A stretch of 24,721 bases of DNA from an uncultured Anaerolineaceae bacterium (GTDB lineage: Bacteria > Chloroflexota > Anaerolineae > Anaerolineales > Anaerolineaceae): contig CALDSL010000435.1 in the NCBI GenBank assembly GCA_937920255.1, positions 1 through 24,721 on the forward strand, read 5' to 3'. Position 1 is the first letter of the stretch; each line of letters begins with the position of its first letter. Positions 14,479-23,170 of this stretch are shown here, piece after piece. Both the position numbers and the translations under genes were made by a program. The notes under the pieces were generated by a model, which saw only the letters and a list, made by a program, of their open reading frames with translations, had not been told where the DNA came from and searched no databases.

Positions 14479-15095
14479 GAAAAGCGGATCAGGTACATGG
14501 CGATGCCAAACGCGACCGCCACGTTGAGCGAGCGCTTGAAACCCAGCATGGGCAGCGATACCACCCTGTCGCACAGCGCCAGCACGGCCGGGTCAACCCC
14601 GGCCAATTCGTTACCAGCCACCAGCGCCAGCGCGGCGGGCGGCTGCCGCACAGCATCAAGGATCGAAACCGAACCGTGGCCGCCCTCCAGCGCCCACACT
14701 GCCAGCCCGCTTTTCTTCAGCCGTGCCACGGTCTCGGGCGCATTGGTGGCATAGCTCCACCGGGTGACGAACTCGGCGCTGAGCGCGGTCTTGGCGACTT
14801 TGGGGTTCTCGGGAGTGGGGGTGATGCCGCACAGGTGCGCGGCTCGGATGCCCGCTCCATCGGCGGTGCGCAGGATCGAGCCGACATTGAACGCGCTGCG
14901 CACGTTATCCAGCACAATCTCCACCTCCGGCCCGCTGGCTACCATCGCATCCGGTTCCACGCGCTGGCTGGCAAAGGGAGCGTCCGCGCTGTGCAGCGGC
15001 GCGGTGCAGCGCGGGCAAATGCGGATGCTTGCGGCGCGCGGCGCGGGGAAGCGCAGGCGGCATTCCGGGTTGCTGCACTGCAGGATGATAAACAT
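14457..15095 (-). CDS. SpoU/TrmH-family RNA 2'-O-methyltransferase with N-terminal zinc-ribbon-like segment
   Basis: A SAM-dependent RNA ribose methyltransferase of the SPOUT class. The 212-residue protein has the three SpoU motifs: NVRSAFNVGSILRTADG (64-80), VAGNELAGVD (159-168) and LPMLGFKRSLNVAVAFGIA (181-199), which form the trefoil knot and SAM site. The first 35 residues carry CX4C...CX2C (C7, C12, C27, C30), a zinc-ribbon-like addition that could contact RNA. Whether the target is tRNA or rRNA is not evident. It starts 6 bp after the AIR-synthase-like gene and is the last gene of the run. Confidence 0.88.
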   Translation of the reverse strand: MFIILQCSNPECRLRFPAPRAASIRICPRCTAPLHSADAPFASQRVEPDAMVASGPEVEIVLDNVRSAFNVGSILRTADGAGIRAAHLCGITPTPENPKVAKTALSAEFVTRWSYATNAPETVARLKKSGLAVWALEGGHGSVSILDAVRQPPAALALVAGNELAGVDPAVLALCDRVVSLPMLGFKRSLNVAVAFGIAMYLIRFSPTLQVR

Positions 15096-15101
15096 AGCGG
15101 T

Positions 15102-16121
15102 TTATTCGTACACTTTGGTGATTTCGTCGCGCATCGGGCGGGGCAGCAGGCTGCGCTCACCTTCGCCGGCAACGCGCACTTCCGGCGCGCCCTCCGCCAC
15201 CAGGCCGATCTCGGCGCAGTCGATGCTGGCGTGTTGTAGCGCGGCGGAAATCGCCTGCGCATCCTGCGGTGGGGCCGTGATCAGCAGCGCGCCGGAGGCG
15301 ATGGTGGCCAGCGGGTCCAGTCCGAACAGGCGGCAAATGCGCCCGGATAACGCGGGAATCTTTACCTGTCGTGGATCAAAGATGATGGTATGACCGCATG
15401 CCTGGGCCATTTCCCACAGGGCGGCGGCCAGCCCACCTTCGGTGGGGTCGTGCATGGCCGTCACATTGCCGGCCGCCACAGCGATCTGCGCGTCACGCAG
15501 CACGCTGATGCCTGGCTGGTAGAGGAAATTCTGCGCCGCGCAAACTTCCTCCGCGGTGAAAGCATTTTCCAACCGCTGCGGAAATTCGCGCGCCAGGATG
15601 GCGGTAGCTTCGACCGGCACGCCTTTGGTCAGCAACACGCGGTCGCCCGGCCGCGCGCCGAGGGGCGTGATCAGTTTCTCGCGGGATACTTCGCCGATCA
15701 GCGTGCCAACCATGATCGGCCGGTCCAGGCCGTAGGTGATCTCGGTATGCCCGCCGATAATGGTGACGCCCAGTTCGCGGCAGGCCTGGTAAGCCTGCGA
15801 CGAAATCTCCTCCACCAGCGCGGGGGTCGTGCGGCGTTCGGGCAGCAGCAGCGTGGCCATGTACCAGCGCGGCGCGGCACCAGTGGTGGCGATGTCATTG
15901 GCGGCGATCTGCAGTGCGTACCAGCCGATGGCGTCGGTGACAAATGTGATCGGCTCGGTCTTGAGCACCAGCAGACTTTCGCCCACATCCAGCACGGCGC
16001 AGTCGAGGCCAATACCCGGGCCGAGGATCACGCGCGGGTCATGGCTGGGCGCTTTCGAGAGCATTTTTTCAAGCAGATCTGGGGGTAGCTTGCCGAGGGG
16101 AAGGATGGTATGTTGATCCAT
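15102..16121 (-). CDS. AIR synthase / HypE-like superfamily protein, function unknown
   Basis: A 339-residue member of the PurM/HypE/ThiL/SelD fold, whose enzymes use ATP to activate a substrate. Visible blocks are GIGLDCAVLDVGE (acidic metal site), ALQIAANDIATTGAAPRWYMATLLLP (ANDI-TGA signature), GVTIIGGHTEITYG, GDRVLLTKGVPVEATAILARE and MHDPTEGGLAAALWEMA. The domain order resembles HypE, but the C-terminus ends DEITKVYE and lacks the terminal Cys that HypE carbamoylates and converts to a thiocyanate. No other hydrogenase gene is present. Hydrogenase maturation is therefore unlikely. It lies 9 bp after the radical SAM gene, which suggests joint work. Confidence 0.83.
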   Translation of the reverse strand: MDQHTILPLGKLPPDLLEKMLSKAPSHDPRVILGPGIGLDCAVLDVGESLLVLKTEPITFVTDAIGWYALQIAANDIATTGAAPRWYMATLLLPERRTTPALVEEISSQAYQACRELGVTIIGGHTEITYGLDRPIMVGTLIGEVSREKLITPLGARPGDRVLLTKGVPVEATAILAREFPQRLENAFTAEEVCAAQNFLYQPGISVLRDAQIAVAAGNVTAMHDPTEGGLAAALWEMAQACGHTIIFDPRQVKIPALSGRICRLFGLDPLATIASGALLITAPPQDAQAISAALQHASIDCAEIGLVAEGAPEVRVAGEGERSLLPRPMRDEITKVYE

Positions 16122-16130
16122 GCTGTGCTT

Positions 16131-17348
16131 TCAGTAGACGAACTCGCGGATATCGTAGCGGCTGATATGCGGCGTGCCGCCTTCTTCTGAAAAGACCAGA
16201 GCCCTTTCGATTTGCTCGGCCTGCCGCAGCCGTTCCTGCGGCGTCAGTGGCTGCAGGCGGGCGTCGAACGCGTCGCGGGTGTACTCGAGGCCTTCGCTTT
16301 CGATCAGCTCGGAAAAGTAGACGATATCGTCCAGGTCAAGCCCCATCGCGTTGATGGCGGCAATGGTATCGACCACATGCTCCCGCGCGTAAGCCTGCCC
16401 GCCCGCACCGAGCAGCACGATGATGCCCACGGCAACGCCGGCGCTCTTCATGTTGCGCACCGCGGCGATCACGTCTTCGGGTTTACCTGGTTTTTTCAAG
16501 AACTGGAGCAGGCGCGCGCTGCCACTTTCCATGCCGACATAAACGCGTTTCAGGCCGCGCCGCGCCAGCTCGGCAAAATCTGCGGCCGACTTGCGCTCGC
16601 CGCTGAAGCCGTCCAGAAAGGCGTAAATGCCGCCCAGCGCTTCCACATCCAGATCCTCGTGGATGATATCCAGCAGCGGCAGAAGGCGTGGCATGGGAAT
16701 CACCAGCGCGTTGGCGTCGCCCAGGAAGATGGTGCGGCGCAGGCTCATGCCTTCGCCGAGAAACGCTGCCACCGCGCGTACATGCTCGCGGAACGATTCC
16801 GGGGTCTTGATGCGAAACGGCCGGTCGCGGTAAAAATTGCAGAACGTGCAGGTGTTGAACGAACAGCCTTCGGTGGCCTGCAACACCACGGCCATGTACT
16901 GGTCAGGCGGGAGAATGCCAACCGGTTTGTAAACCTGGTGATAGTGGGCAATATCGGCGGTATAGGCGCTTGCTTCAAAACCAGAGGCACTGGAGAGGAA
17001 CTTCGTACCAATCTCGTCCAACAGACCGTTTAGTTCGACCTGACCTTTGTGCAGATCCTCTTGCAGTCGATAGGCCAGGTCACGCGCTGTTTCTTCCAGC
17101 GCGCGCGCTTCAGCGGCGAAAAGCCAGCGTCGATTGCGGCTTTCGGGCGTAGCGCCCCATTTGGCTACGATTTTCCCATCCAACCCGCGCCGGTAGGAGA
17201 CGCCGGCCAGCATCGCCGTCCACAGCCGGCCGGCGGCATCGTAGCTGAACACCGTCGCGCCGGCGTCCTGCTGCAGGCTGACCGTCAGGCAGTTGGGTTT
17301 GCTGCTGATGGTCAGCGAGCGGTTTTGCCATTTTCCGAATAGAACCAT
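16131..17348 (-). CDS. Radical SAM protein with CX4CX2C cluster motif
   Basis: From the ATG at 17348 (AGGAT upstream) the protein has 405 residues. The [4Fe-4S] motif is EGCSFNTCTFCNFYRDRP, with cysteines at 162, 167 and 170: CX4CX2C rather than the usual CX3CX2C. TIM-barrel strands follow: TIFLGDANALVIP (metal/SAM region), GIYAFLDGFSG, RVYVGMESGSARLLQFLKKPG and VGIIVLLGAGGQ. This resembles the B12-independent COG1032-like group. About 145 residues precede the core, with no recognised domain. The substrate is unknown. It lies between the transglutaminase (34 bp) and the AIR-synthase-like gene (9 bp). Confidence 0.87.
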   Translation of the reverse strand: MVLFGKWQNRSLTISSKPNCLTVSLQQDAGATVFSYDAAGRLWTAMLAGVSYRRGLDGKIVAKWGATPESRNRRWLFAAEARALEETARDLAYRLQEDLHKGQVELNGLLDEIGTKFLSSASGFEASAYTADIAHYHQVYKPVGILPPDQYMAVVLQATEGCSFNTCTFCNFYRDRPFRIKTPESFREHVRAVAAFLGEGMSLRRTIFLGDANALVIPMPRLLPLLDIIHEDLDVEALGGIYAFLDGFSGERKSAADFAELARRGLKRVYVGMESGSARLLQFLKKPGKPEDVIAAVRNMKSAGVAVGIIVLLGAGGQAYAREHVVDTIAAINAMGLDLDDIVYFSELIESEGLEYTRDAFDARLQPLTPQERLRQAEQIERALVFSEEGGTPHISRYDIREFVY

Positions 17349-17382
17349 TGCTATCCTGTCCCGCGTAGTATTGCGGTTGATT

Positions 17383-19629
17383 TTACCGTTTCCCGCGCCG
17401 TAGGGCAATCCAGATGCGCTGGAAGAGCAGACGCAGCCAGTCTCCGCGCGTTTTGCTCCACGCCCGCCGCGCGGCTTCGACTTCCGCCTGCTGCGGCGGG
17501 CGGCGGCCAAACGCCGCTCGTTGATACAGGCTGGTGATCTCCTGCGCGGCGTTGAGCAGCGGCGCGCGGGTTAAAAGCGTCCGGCGGTGGCGCTGCAGGA
17601 ATTCACCGGGCGTGGATGCTGGCGATGCCTTCAACCCGGCCCACGCCAGCATGCGGCGCATGTTCCAGTACAACTGCCCGGACAACCCGCCGGCCGCCCC
17701 GCGGGTGGGGTGGATGAACAGGAAGTACAGGCCGGCCAACCCGCTGGTGACCATCAAACCTGCCAGGATCAGCGGCCAGGGCGAGCGCGGCGGAGCGGTG
17801 GGCGTTTCTGCCGGGGGCGGAATGGTGGGCGGCGCCTCCGGCGTGGGTTGTCCGCGCCGGCTGTATTGGAAAGTCGCCTGGCTGGGGGTCGGTTCAAACT
17901 CGACCCAACCGAAACCGGGGAAGAAGACCTCCACCCACGCATGAGCATTCGAGGCAGTGACGCGGTACGCCTGCTCCTGATAGTCATACATTCCGGCGGC
18001 GTAGCCGGTGGCCACCCGCGCCGGGATGCCCTGCGTGCGCAGCATCACCGCCATGGCAGACGCAAAGTGGGTGCAGTAACCCGCCTGGCCTTCAAACAGG
18101 AAGTGGTCGACAAAATCGCCTTGCGCGCTGGTTGGAGGTGGTTGGGTGGAGTATGAATACGTCTGGCGCAGGTAGTCTTGAATCTTGAGCGTCTTGTCCA
18201 GCATTCCTTCCGCGCTGCCGGCAATGCGCCCGGCGAGCTGGCCGACACGCGGGGGCAGCGTATCCGGCAGTTGCAGGTAGACCGCCGTGATCTCTGGCGG
18301 AATCTGCGGCGAGGCGGCGTCCAGGTCGTTGCCCGTGACCTGCGTGGCCCATGAACTCACCTGGTAGGTCGAGGCGCTGCCGCTGAGCAGGGCGGTATCA
18401 TCCAGCGTGCGGTAGAGCAGGGCGGTGCCTTCACCGCCCTGAATTGGCTGGTTGGCAGCGAATAACTGTCCATCGTGCGCGGAAAGAATGTCATATTCCT
18501 GGTCCAGGCGGTAGCGCCCGGGCGGGGCGGCTTCCGGATTGCGCTGCGGCGGCTGGGCGTCAAACGAGCCGACCGGGCGCCAGCCCGTGGGCGTGTAGAC
18601 GGTGTAGACGTTGCTGCGCCAGTAGTGCTGCACTTCGGTGACTTCGGCCGCGGCGCCGCTTTCACGTGGTGCAGGCGCGGGATCACTGGTTTTTACCAAC
18701 ATAATCGTCTGGTCGCCCTGGGGCAGGCCGCTGCGGAAATCCGAAAGATCCGGCGTGCGCGCAAACAACGCCGGCGCTTCGAATTTTGGCGGCGTGACCC
18801 CACCAAACAACTGCTGCGCGGCCGGTTCGCTCTGCTTGCGCAGGTCGCGCGCCACGCGCGAGAGCGCTTCCCACCCGGAAGGCGTGCCGAAGATGGTAAC
18901 CATCAATGCCAGTGTACTGATCACCATGGTCACACCGATGGCGCTCATCACCCATTCGGTGCCCAGAAATTCGGGGTAGTCCACCTGGCGCTCGTCCCAA
19001 TCGCGGTGTTTGAACTGGTAACCGGCGTAGAAGATCAGCAGCAGCGCCAGGATGAGAAAGACCCAAAACATGCCCCCGCCCTGCTGGCTGAGGTGATTGT
19101 TCACGCCCAGCAGCAGCGCAATCGGCAGAATGGCGGCATACACGCGCTGGCGTTTGAGCGCGTTCCACACCAGGTCAGTGGTCACCAGCCAGCCGAGCAG
19201 GCTGGCCAGAAACAGGAACAACCCGGTATCGTCCAGTGCTTTGCCGGCGCGTAGAGCCTGGTACCAGCCGCCAAAGCGCTGCACCAGTGTGAAGGCGCGC
19301 AGGTTCATGGTTTCCAACACGCCCGTCTCCGCAAAATCGGAAAACGAGGCCAGCACGGTGAAGATTCCGGCCATCGACAGCAAAATGACCAGGACCGCCA
19401 GATCGACTGAATAAAACCCGACCAGCCAGCCGGAAAACCGCGACTTTGCCAGCAGCCAACCAAACACCAGACCCAGGAAGATACTCTGCACGATGAGATG
19501 ATCCGGCCAGACCCAGTTGGCCTGATCGACGCAGTATGCCAGAATGGCGGCAATGCCGCCCAGCAGCCCAGCCGGGATCCAAAATGTGCGCAGCGAGTTG
19601 GGCAGCCACGCCCGAAATCGCCGGTTCAT
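17383..19629 (-). CDS. Transglutaminase-like membrane protein (TgpA/DUF3488 type)
   Basis: A 748-residue inner-membrane protein. The N-terminal third has about six membrane segments, then a long extracytoplasmic region with the transglutaminase core: GQAGYCTHFASAMAVMLRTQGIPARVATGY (Cys519), ASNAHAWVEVFFPGFGW (His563) and EFEPTPS, where Glu579 stands at the usual Asp of the triad. A Pro-rich linker, one more membrane segment (about residues 618-640) and a cytoplasmic helical tail follow. The ATG at 19629 overlaps the DUF58 stop as ATGA; an upstream start is less likely. Family members act in cell-envelope processing; substrates are not known. It pairs with the DUF58 gene just upstream. Confidence 0.9.
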   Translation of the reverse strand: MNRRFRAWLPNSLRTFWIPAGLLGGIAAILAYCVDQANWVWPDHLIVQSIFLGLVFGWLLAKSRFSGWLVGFYSVDLAVLVILLSMAGIFTVLASFSDFAETGVLETMNLRAFTLVQRFGGWYQALRAGKALDDTGLFLFLASLLGWLVTTDLVWNALKRQRVYAAILPIALLLGVNNHLSQQGGGMFWVFLILALLLIFYAGYQFKHRDWDERQVDYPEFLGTEWVMSAIGVTMVISTLALMVTIFGTPSGWEALSRVARDLRKQSEPAAQQLFGGVTPPKFEAPALFARTPDLSDFRSGLPQGDQTIMLVKTSDPAPAPRESGAAAEVTEVQHYWRSNVYTVYTPTGWRPVGSFDAQPPQRNPEAAPPGRYRLDQEYDILSAHDGQLFAANQPIQGGEGTALLYRTLDDTALLSGSASTYQVSSWATQVTGNDLDAASPQIPPEITAVYLQLPDTLPPRVGQLAGRIAGSAEGMLDKTLKIQDYLRQTYSYSTQPPPTSAQGDFVDHFLFEGQAGYCTHFASAMAVMLRTQGIPARVATGYAAGMYDYQEQAYRVTASNAHAWVEVFFPGFGWVEFEPTPSQATFQYSRRGQPTPEAPPTIPPPAETPTAPPRSPWPLILAGLMVTSGLAGLYFLFIHPTRGAAGGLSGQLYWNMRRMLAWAGLKASPASTPGEFLQRHRRTLLTRAPLLNAAQEITSLYQRAAFGRRPPQQAEVEAARRAWSKTRGDWLRLLFQRIWIALRRGKR

Positions 19630-20981
19630 GCGGTTTCCTCGGATGTTTCGCTCGCCGCGGCTGCGCGCGGCGACTGGCGCGCTACCACCCGCCCGGTGGC
19701 CAGGCTTTTGAATTCCCAACGGCGCAGCGCTCCATAGGCGCCGGAGATTGGCCGGACCTGACCGCGCTGGATGACCTGCGCCTGGATGCCGGCGCGCGCA
19801 AGGATCGGCAGCATTCGCTCAGCGCTGCCGCCGCTCCCAAACGACTGCGGGTCAAGCAGAACGGCCTGCGCGTGACGGGTGGAGTGCACGCCGGAGAGCC
19901 GTCGCAGTTCTGGCAGCCAGTTCATCTCCAGTGAAGGCGTGATCACCAGAATCATGTTGCGCGGGTTGGCCAGGTGGCGCATCTTTTGCAGCGCCCCCAC
20001 CAGCGGGCGGTCATCGGCGGGCGTCAGCGGGGCGAGGGCTTTGAGGATGTCCCACTGGTGCTGCGGGCCACGCTGCGGCAAAATTACCACGCGCTCCGCC
20101 GCGTCGGCGAAAAAACCGACCGCGAGCTGGTCGCGCAGCAGCCTTGACGCCAGCGTGGCCGCCACCAGGATCATGCTCTCAAATGTCGAGCTATCGCCCT
20201 GGCCGCGGTGCGCCTGGCTGTCGCAGTCGGTCACCAGCCAGATGGAAGTGGCCGCCTCGGGTTCAAACAGTTTGACAAAGGGTGCATCCCTGCGGGCGGT
20301 GGTGCGCCAGTGCAGGTGGCGCAGCGGATCGCCGGCCACGTAGGGCCGCGCGCTGAAGGCGTTGACCGTTTCGGCGCGGATGGGCTGGTGCAGCGGACGC
20401 TCGTCGCCCTGCGCGCCGGAATACGGCAGCTTCAGATCGGGGAGTTCGGCCAGCGGGGGATAAATGAGGATATCTTTACGCTGCTGGTAAACTTTGCGCA
20501 CGCGGAAGATGCCCAGCGGGTCGCCGCTGAGCAGTTCCCATGGACCCAGGGTGTACACCCCGCGGCGCGAGCAGATGGCGCTGGCGTGCCACTTGACGCT
20601 GCTGCGCGAGTCTGCGGCGCGCACACTGGCAATGGTATAGCCGGGGATATCTGACCGGTCGATAAATTCAGCCCACAGCAGCGGAAAGGCCGAGCGGTTT
20701 TCCAGGGTGAGTTCTTCTTCCAGTTCGTCGCCCACCTGAAAGGCGCTGTAATGCAGTTTACGGCTACCGCTGATGTGCAGCGCCTGCAGCCGCGCCCACA
20801 AAAAGGCCAGAACGATAATCCCCAACAGGGTTGCCATGCTCATGGCGGTCAGCCGGTTGGGGGTCGCCAGGTACCACAAGAGCATCACCACCAGCGCAAC
20901 CGCGGGCAGCCACTGGATCACCTCGATGGTGGTGATGCAGTCTTTCTCTGACCGGCGCCAGATAGTGATGGTCTTTTTCAT
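19626..20981 (-). CDS. DUF58 domain membrane protein
   Basis: A 451-residue protein with two N-terminal membrane segments (about 22-40 and 47-64), a beta-rich region (about 75-190) and the DUF58 signature YVAGDPLRHLHWRTTARRD (214-232), followed by a von Willebrand A-like fold (SIWLVTDCDSQ). DUF58 proteins usually work with a MoxR AAA+ ATPase and a transglutaminase or vWA protein in envelope or chaperone-like systems. Here the transglutaminase follows with an ATGA overlap, but no MoxR gene lies upstream; the next gene upstream is an aldo/keto reductase 28 bp away. The ribosome site is weak, consistent with coupled translation. Confidence 0.88.
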   Translation of the reverse strand: MKKTITIWRRSEKDCITTIEVIQWLPAVALVVMLLWYLATPNRLTAMSMATLLGIIVLAFLWARLQALHISGSRKLHYSAFQVGDELEEELTLENRSAFPLLWAEFIDRSDIPGYTIASVRAADSRSSVKWHASAICSRRGVYTLGPWELLSGDPLGIFRVRKVYQQRKDILIYPPLAELPDLKLPYSGAQGDERPLHQPIRAETVNAFSARPYVAGDPLRHLHWRTTARRDAPFVKLFEPEAATSIWLVTDCDSQAHRGQGDSSTFESMILVAATLASRLLRDQLAVGFFADAAERVVILPQRGPQHQWDILKALAPLTPADDRPLVGALQKMRHLANPRNMILVITPSLEMNWLPELRRLSGVHSTRHAQAVLLDPQSFGSGGSAERMLPILARAGIQAQVIQRGQVRPISGAYGALRRWEFKSLATGRVVARQSPRAAAASETSEETA

Positions 20982-21009
20982 GGCGTGGACTGGCTGGTTC
21001 GCCCCGTGT

Positions 21010-21981
21010 TTACTGCGACCAGCGCGTCGGCGTACGCACCCAGCGGTGCTCGCGCAAGCGCACCATCAGATCAGTGTCCAGCGGGCCGAGCTCGCTGGCG
21101 CGGATGTTCTCTTCCACGTGATGCAGCTTGCGCATGCCGGGAATGACCGTGCTTACTTGCGGGTTGGTGAGAATAAAGCGCAGCGCAATCTCGGGCATGC
21201 TGTGTCCCTCCGGGATCAGCGGGCGCAGGCGTTCGGCGCGCTCCACGCTGGCTTTGAGGTTATCGGGCACAAAGTACGTATTGCGCCAATCACCTTTGGG
21301 CCAGCGGCTTTCGAGGGTCAGCTTGCCGGTTAGGGTGCCCTCGTCAAATGGCACGCGGGCGATGATGGCCACATCCTGCTCGGCGCAGGCCGGGAAAAGC
21401 TCGTCCTCCGGGTTTTGGTCGAAAATGTTGTAGATCACCTGCACCGCGTCGATCAGACCGCTGCGCACTGCCTGCACGCCGTTCCAGGGTTCCCAGCGGT
21501 TCAGGCTGATCCCCACCGCGCCCACCAGCCCTTGACTGCGCAGCGCATCCAGTTTTTTGGCCCAGCGGTCGTCTTCCACCCAGGCGTCTTCCCAGACGTG
21601 GAACTGCACCAGGTCAAAGCGCTGCAGACCGGCGTTTTGCAGGCTGCTGTGGATGTACTTTTCGATGTGGTCGGGCGGGAATGTGACATCCAGGGTGTAC
21701 TCGCGGCGGCTGGGCCACTTGCTGTTGAGCGGCGGGATCTTTGTGGCTGTGTACAACCGTTTCTCGGGGTTGGCGCGCACCAACTGGCCTAGCAGGCCTT
21801 CGGAATGTCCGGCGCCGTAGGCCCAGGCGGTGTCAAAGAAGTTGCAGCCCAGGTCAACGGCGCGTTGGAGCGACTGCAACGACTCGGCGTCATCCGATTC
21901 GGTCCAACCACCCATGCCCCACATGCCGTAACCGATTTCACTGACAATCCAATCAGTACGTCCAAAACGGCGATATTTCAT
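21010..21981 (-). CDS. Aldo/keto reductase
   Basis: NADPH-linked reduction of aldehydes or ketones. The 323-residue protein shows the (beta/alpha)8 family features and the catalytic tetrad: Asp50 (FFDTAWAYG), Tyr55, Lys81 (TATKIPPLN) and His128 (LVQFHVWED). The N-terminal FGRTDWIVSEIGYGMWGMGGW is typical of the YhdN-like branch. The C-terminal STVIPGMRKLHHVEENIRAS forms part of the cofactor-phosphate site. The substrate is not predictable. Its ATG overlaps the Nudix gene stop as ATGA. Confidence 0.92.
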   Translation of the reverse strand: MKYRRFGRTDWIVSEIGYGMWGMGGWTESDDAESLQSLQRAVDLGCNFFDTAWAYGAGHSEGLLGQLVRANPEKRLYTATKIPPLNSKWPSRREYTLDVTFPPDHIEKYIHSSLQNAGLQRFDLVQFHVWEDAWVEDDRWAKKLDALRSQGLVGAVGISLNRWEPWNGVQAVRSGLIDAVQVIYNIFDQNPEDELFPACAEQDVAIIARVPFDEGTLTGKLTLESRWPKGDWRNTYFVPDNLKASVERAERLRPLIPEGHSMPEIALRFILTNPQVSTVIPGMRKLHHVEENIRASELGPLDTDLMVRLREHRWVRTPTRWSQ

Positions 21982-22412
21982 TGGAACCTCTCTTTAAGCG
22001 TATTCAGGCTGTTGATACTGGCGAGGGTCACATTTTCGGGGAGCGAATCCAGCGCAAACCAGCCGATCTGGCTGCATTTCTCCGGTTCGCGGATGTGTGG
22101 CGTGCCGGTCACGATGCGGCACAGGAAGGAGGGCGAAACCCAATGCTGGCCTTCAGCCGGCAGAATGTGGTCGACCACGTCCAGCAATTCGCCGACCTCG
22201 ATTTCCACCCCATACTCTTCGCGCATTTCGCGACGAAGAGCCGTGGCCAGCGTTTCGCCAAATTCCACCGACCCGCCCGGGCATTCCCACAACCCGCGCT
22301 CGTTGTTGGCCTTCTCACCACGCCGCGCCAGAAAGACCTGGTCTTGCTCGTTAAGGATCACTGCTCCCACACCTACGCCAATATAGTCTCTTCCGCGTTT
22401 TCCGTTTTGCAT
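21978..22412 (-). CDS. Nudix hydrolase
   Basis: Hydrolyses a nucleoside diphosphate linked to another group. The 144-residue protein has a perfect Nudix box, GX5EX7REX2EEXGX: GSVEFGETLATALRREMREEYGV from Gly47. The N-terminal GVGVGAVILNEQDQVFLARRG is typical of MutT-like members. The substrate is unclear (dNTP, NDP-sugar or NADH). It opens the minus-strand operon, with GGAGAG before the ATG and the 20-bp palindrome 26 bases upstream. Confidence 0.93.
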   Translation of the reverse strand: MQNGKRGRDYIGVGVGAVILNEQDQVFLARRGEKANNERGLWECPGGSVEFGETLATALRREMREEYGVEIEVGELLDVVDHILPAEGQHWVSPSFLCRIVTGTPHIREPEKCSQIGWFALDSLPENVTLASINSLNTLKERFQ

Positions 22413-22438
22413 GTTCTCTCTCCAAATCGATCAACGGT

Positions 22439-22458
22439 AACACAAGTATACTTGTGTT
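22439..22458. promoter_or_regulatory. Perfect 20-bp palindrome in a divergent spacer; probable operator and bidirectional -10
   Basis: The 20 bases AACACAAGTATACTTGTGTT read the same on both strands. The core holds TATACT on the plus strand (22447-22452) and, by symmetry, on the minus strand (22450-22445). Predicted leaders are about 20 nt to the YigZ gene and 26 nt to the Nudix gene. No -35 boxes are obvious. A dimeric repressor bound here would block both genes. Confidence 0.6.
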
Positions 22459-22478
22459 CAAGACAGGATGGTAGCAGC

Positions 22479-23168
22479 ATGACGGGAAAAAGATACCCGA
22501 TACCCGCCGCGGAAACGCGCGTGGAAATTGAAGTTGTGAATTCGCGCTTTATCGCCACGCTGGCGCCGGTGTTCAGCGTGGAGCAGGCGCGGGCGTTCAT
22601 CGCGCGTGTCCGCGCCGAGTTCAACGACGCCAGCCACAACGTGCCGGTCTTTTTGGTGGGGCACGGCGCCAGCGTTACCGCGCACAGCAGCGACGACGGC
22701 GAGCCGTCTGGCACGGCCGGCCGGCCGGCGCTGGCGGTACTGCAGGGCAGCGGGTTGGGTGACGTGGCCGTGGTGATCACGCGCTACTTCGGCGGGACCA
22801 AGCTGGGAACCGGCGGCCTGGTGCGCGCATACAGCGATGCGGTGCGCGCTGTGCTGGAGGTGACCCAGCGCGCGGAAAAAATACCGACCCACACGGTGAT
22901 GGCGGCATTTCCCTATACTCACGTGGAACGGGTGCGGCAGTTGGTGGTCGCGTGCGCCGGCCAGATCCTGGACGAGGATTTTGGCGCGGACGTGACCCTC
23001 ACCGCGCGGTTTATGATCGAACGCTTTGAGGAGTTTCAATCCGGGTTGAGCGAGCTGACGCGCGGCAGCGTGCAGGCAGAAATCATCGAGACGAATATGG
23101 AAACCATTTTCCCCCTGGGCAGCTTCCCGGCCAGAGGCGACGAGCATGGCAACGCTCCGGCCGGTTAA
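22479..23168 (+). CDS. YigZ/IMPACT family protein (UPF0029)
   Basis: A 229-residue protein. The N-terminal IMPACT domain has AHSSDDGEPSGTAGRPAL, then GLGDVAVVITRYFGGTKLGTGGLVRAYSDAV, the hallmark of the family. The C-terminal part matches the DUF1949 ferredoxin-like domain. YigZ is linked to proline metabolism or ribosome-associated functions in E. coli, but its reaction is not settled. I chose the ATG at 22479 because AGGATGG lies 7 bases before it; the longer frame runs antisense through the Nudix gene. It is divergent from the Nudix gene. Confidence 0.9.
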   Translation: MTGKRYPIPAAETRVEIEVVNSRFIATLAPVFSVEQARAFIARVRAEFNDASHNVPVFLVGHGASVTAHSSDDGEPSGTAGRPALAVLQGSGLGDVAVVITRYFGGTKLGTGGLVRAYSDAVRAVLEVTQRAEKIPTHTVMAAFPYTHVERVRQLVVACAGQILDEDFGADVTLTARFMIERFEEFQSGLSELTRGSVQAEIIETNMETIFPLGSFPARGDEHGNAPAG

Positions 23169-23170
23169 GC

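Noticed and set aside
15102..16121. HypE hydrogenase maturation factor
   Set aside because: The C-terminal Cys motif needed for cyanide ligand synthesis is absent and there are no hydrogenase genes nearby.
21981..22478. N-terminal extension of the YigZ frame
   Set aside because: It runs antisense through the Nudix gene and the palindrome; the family begins at the ATG at 22479.
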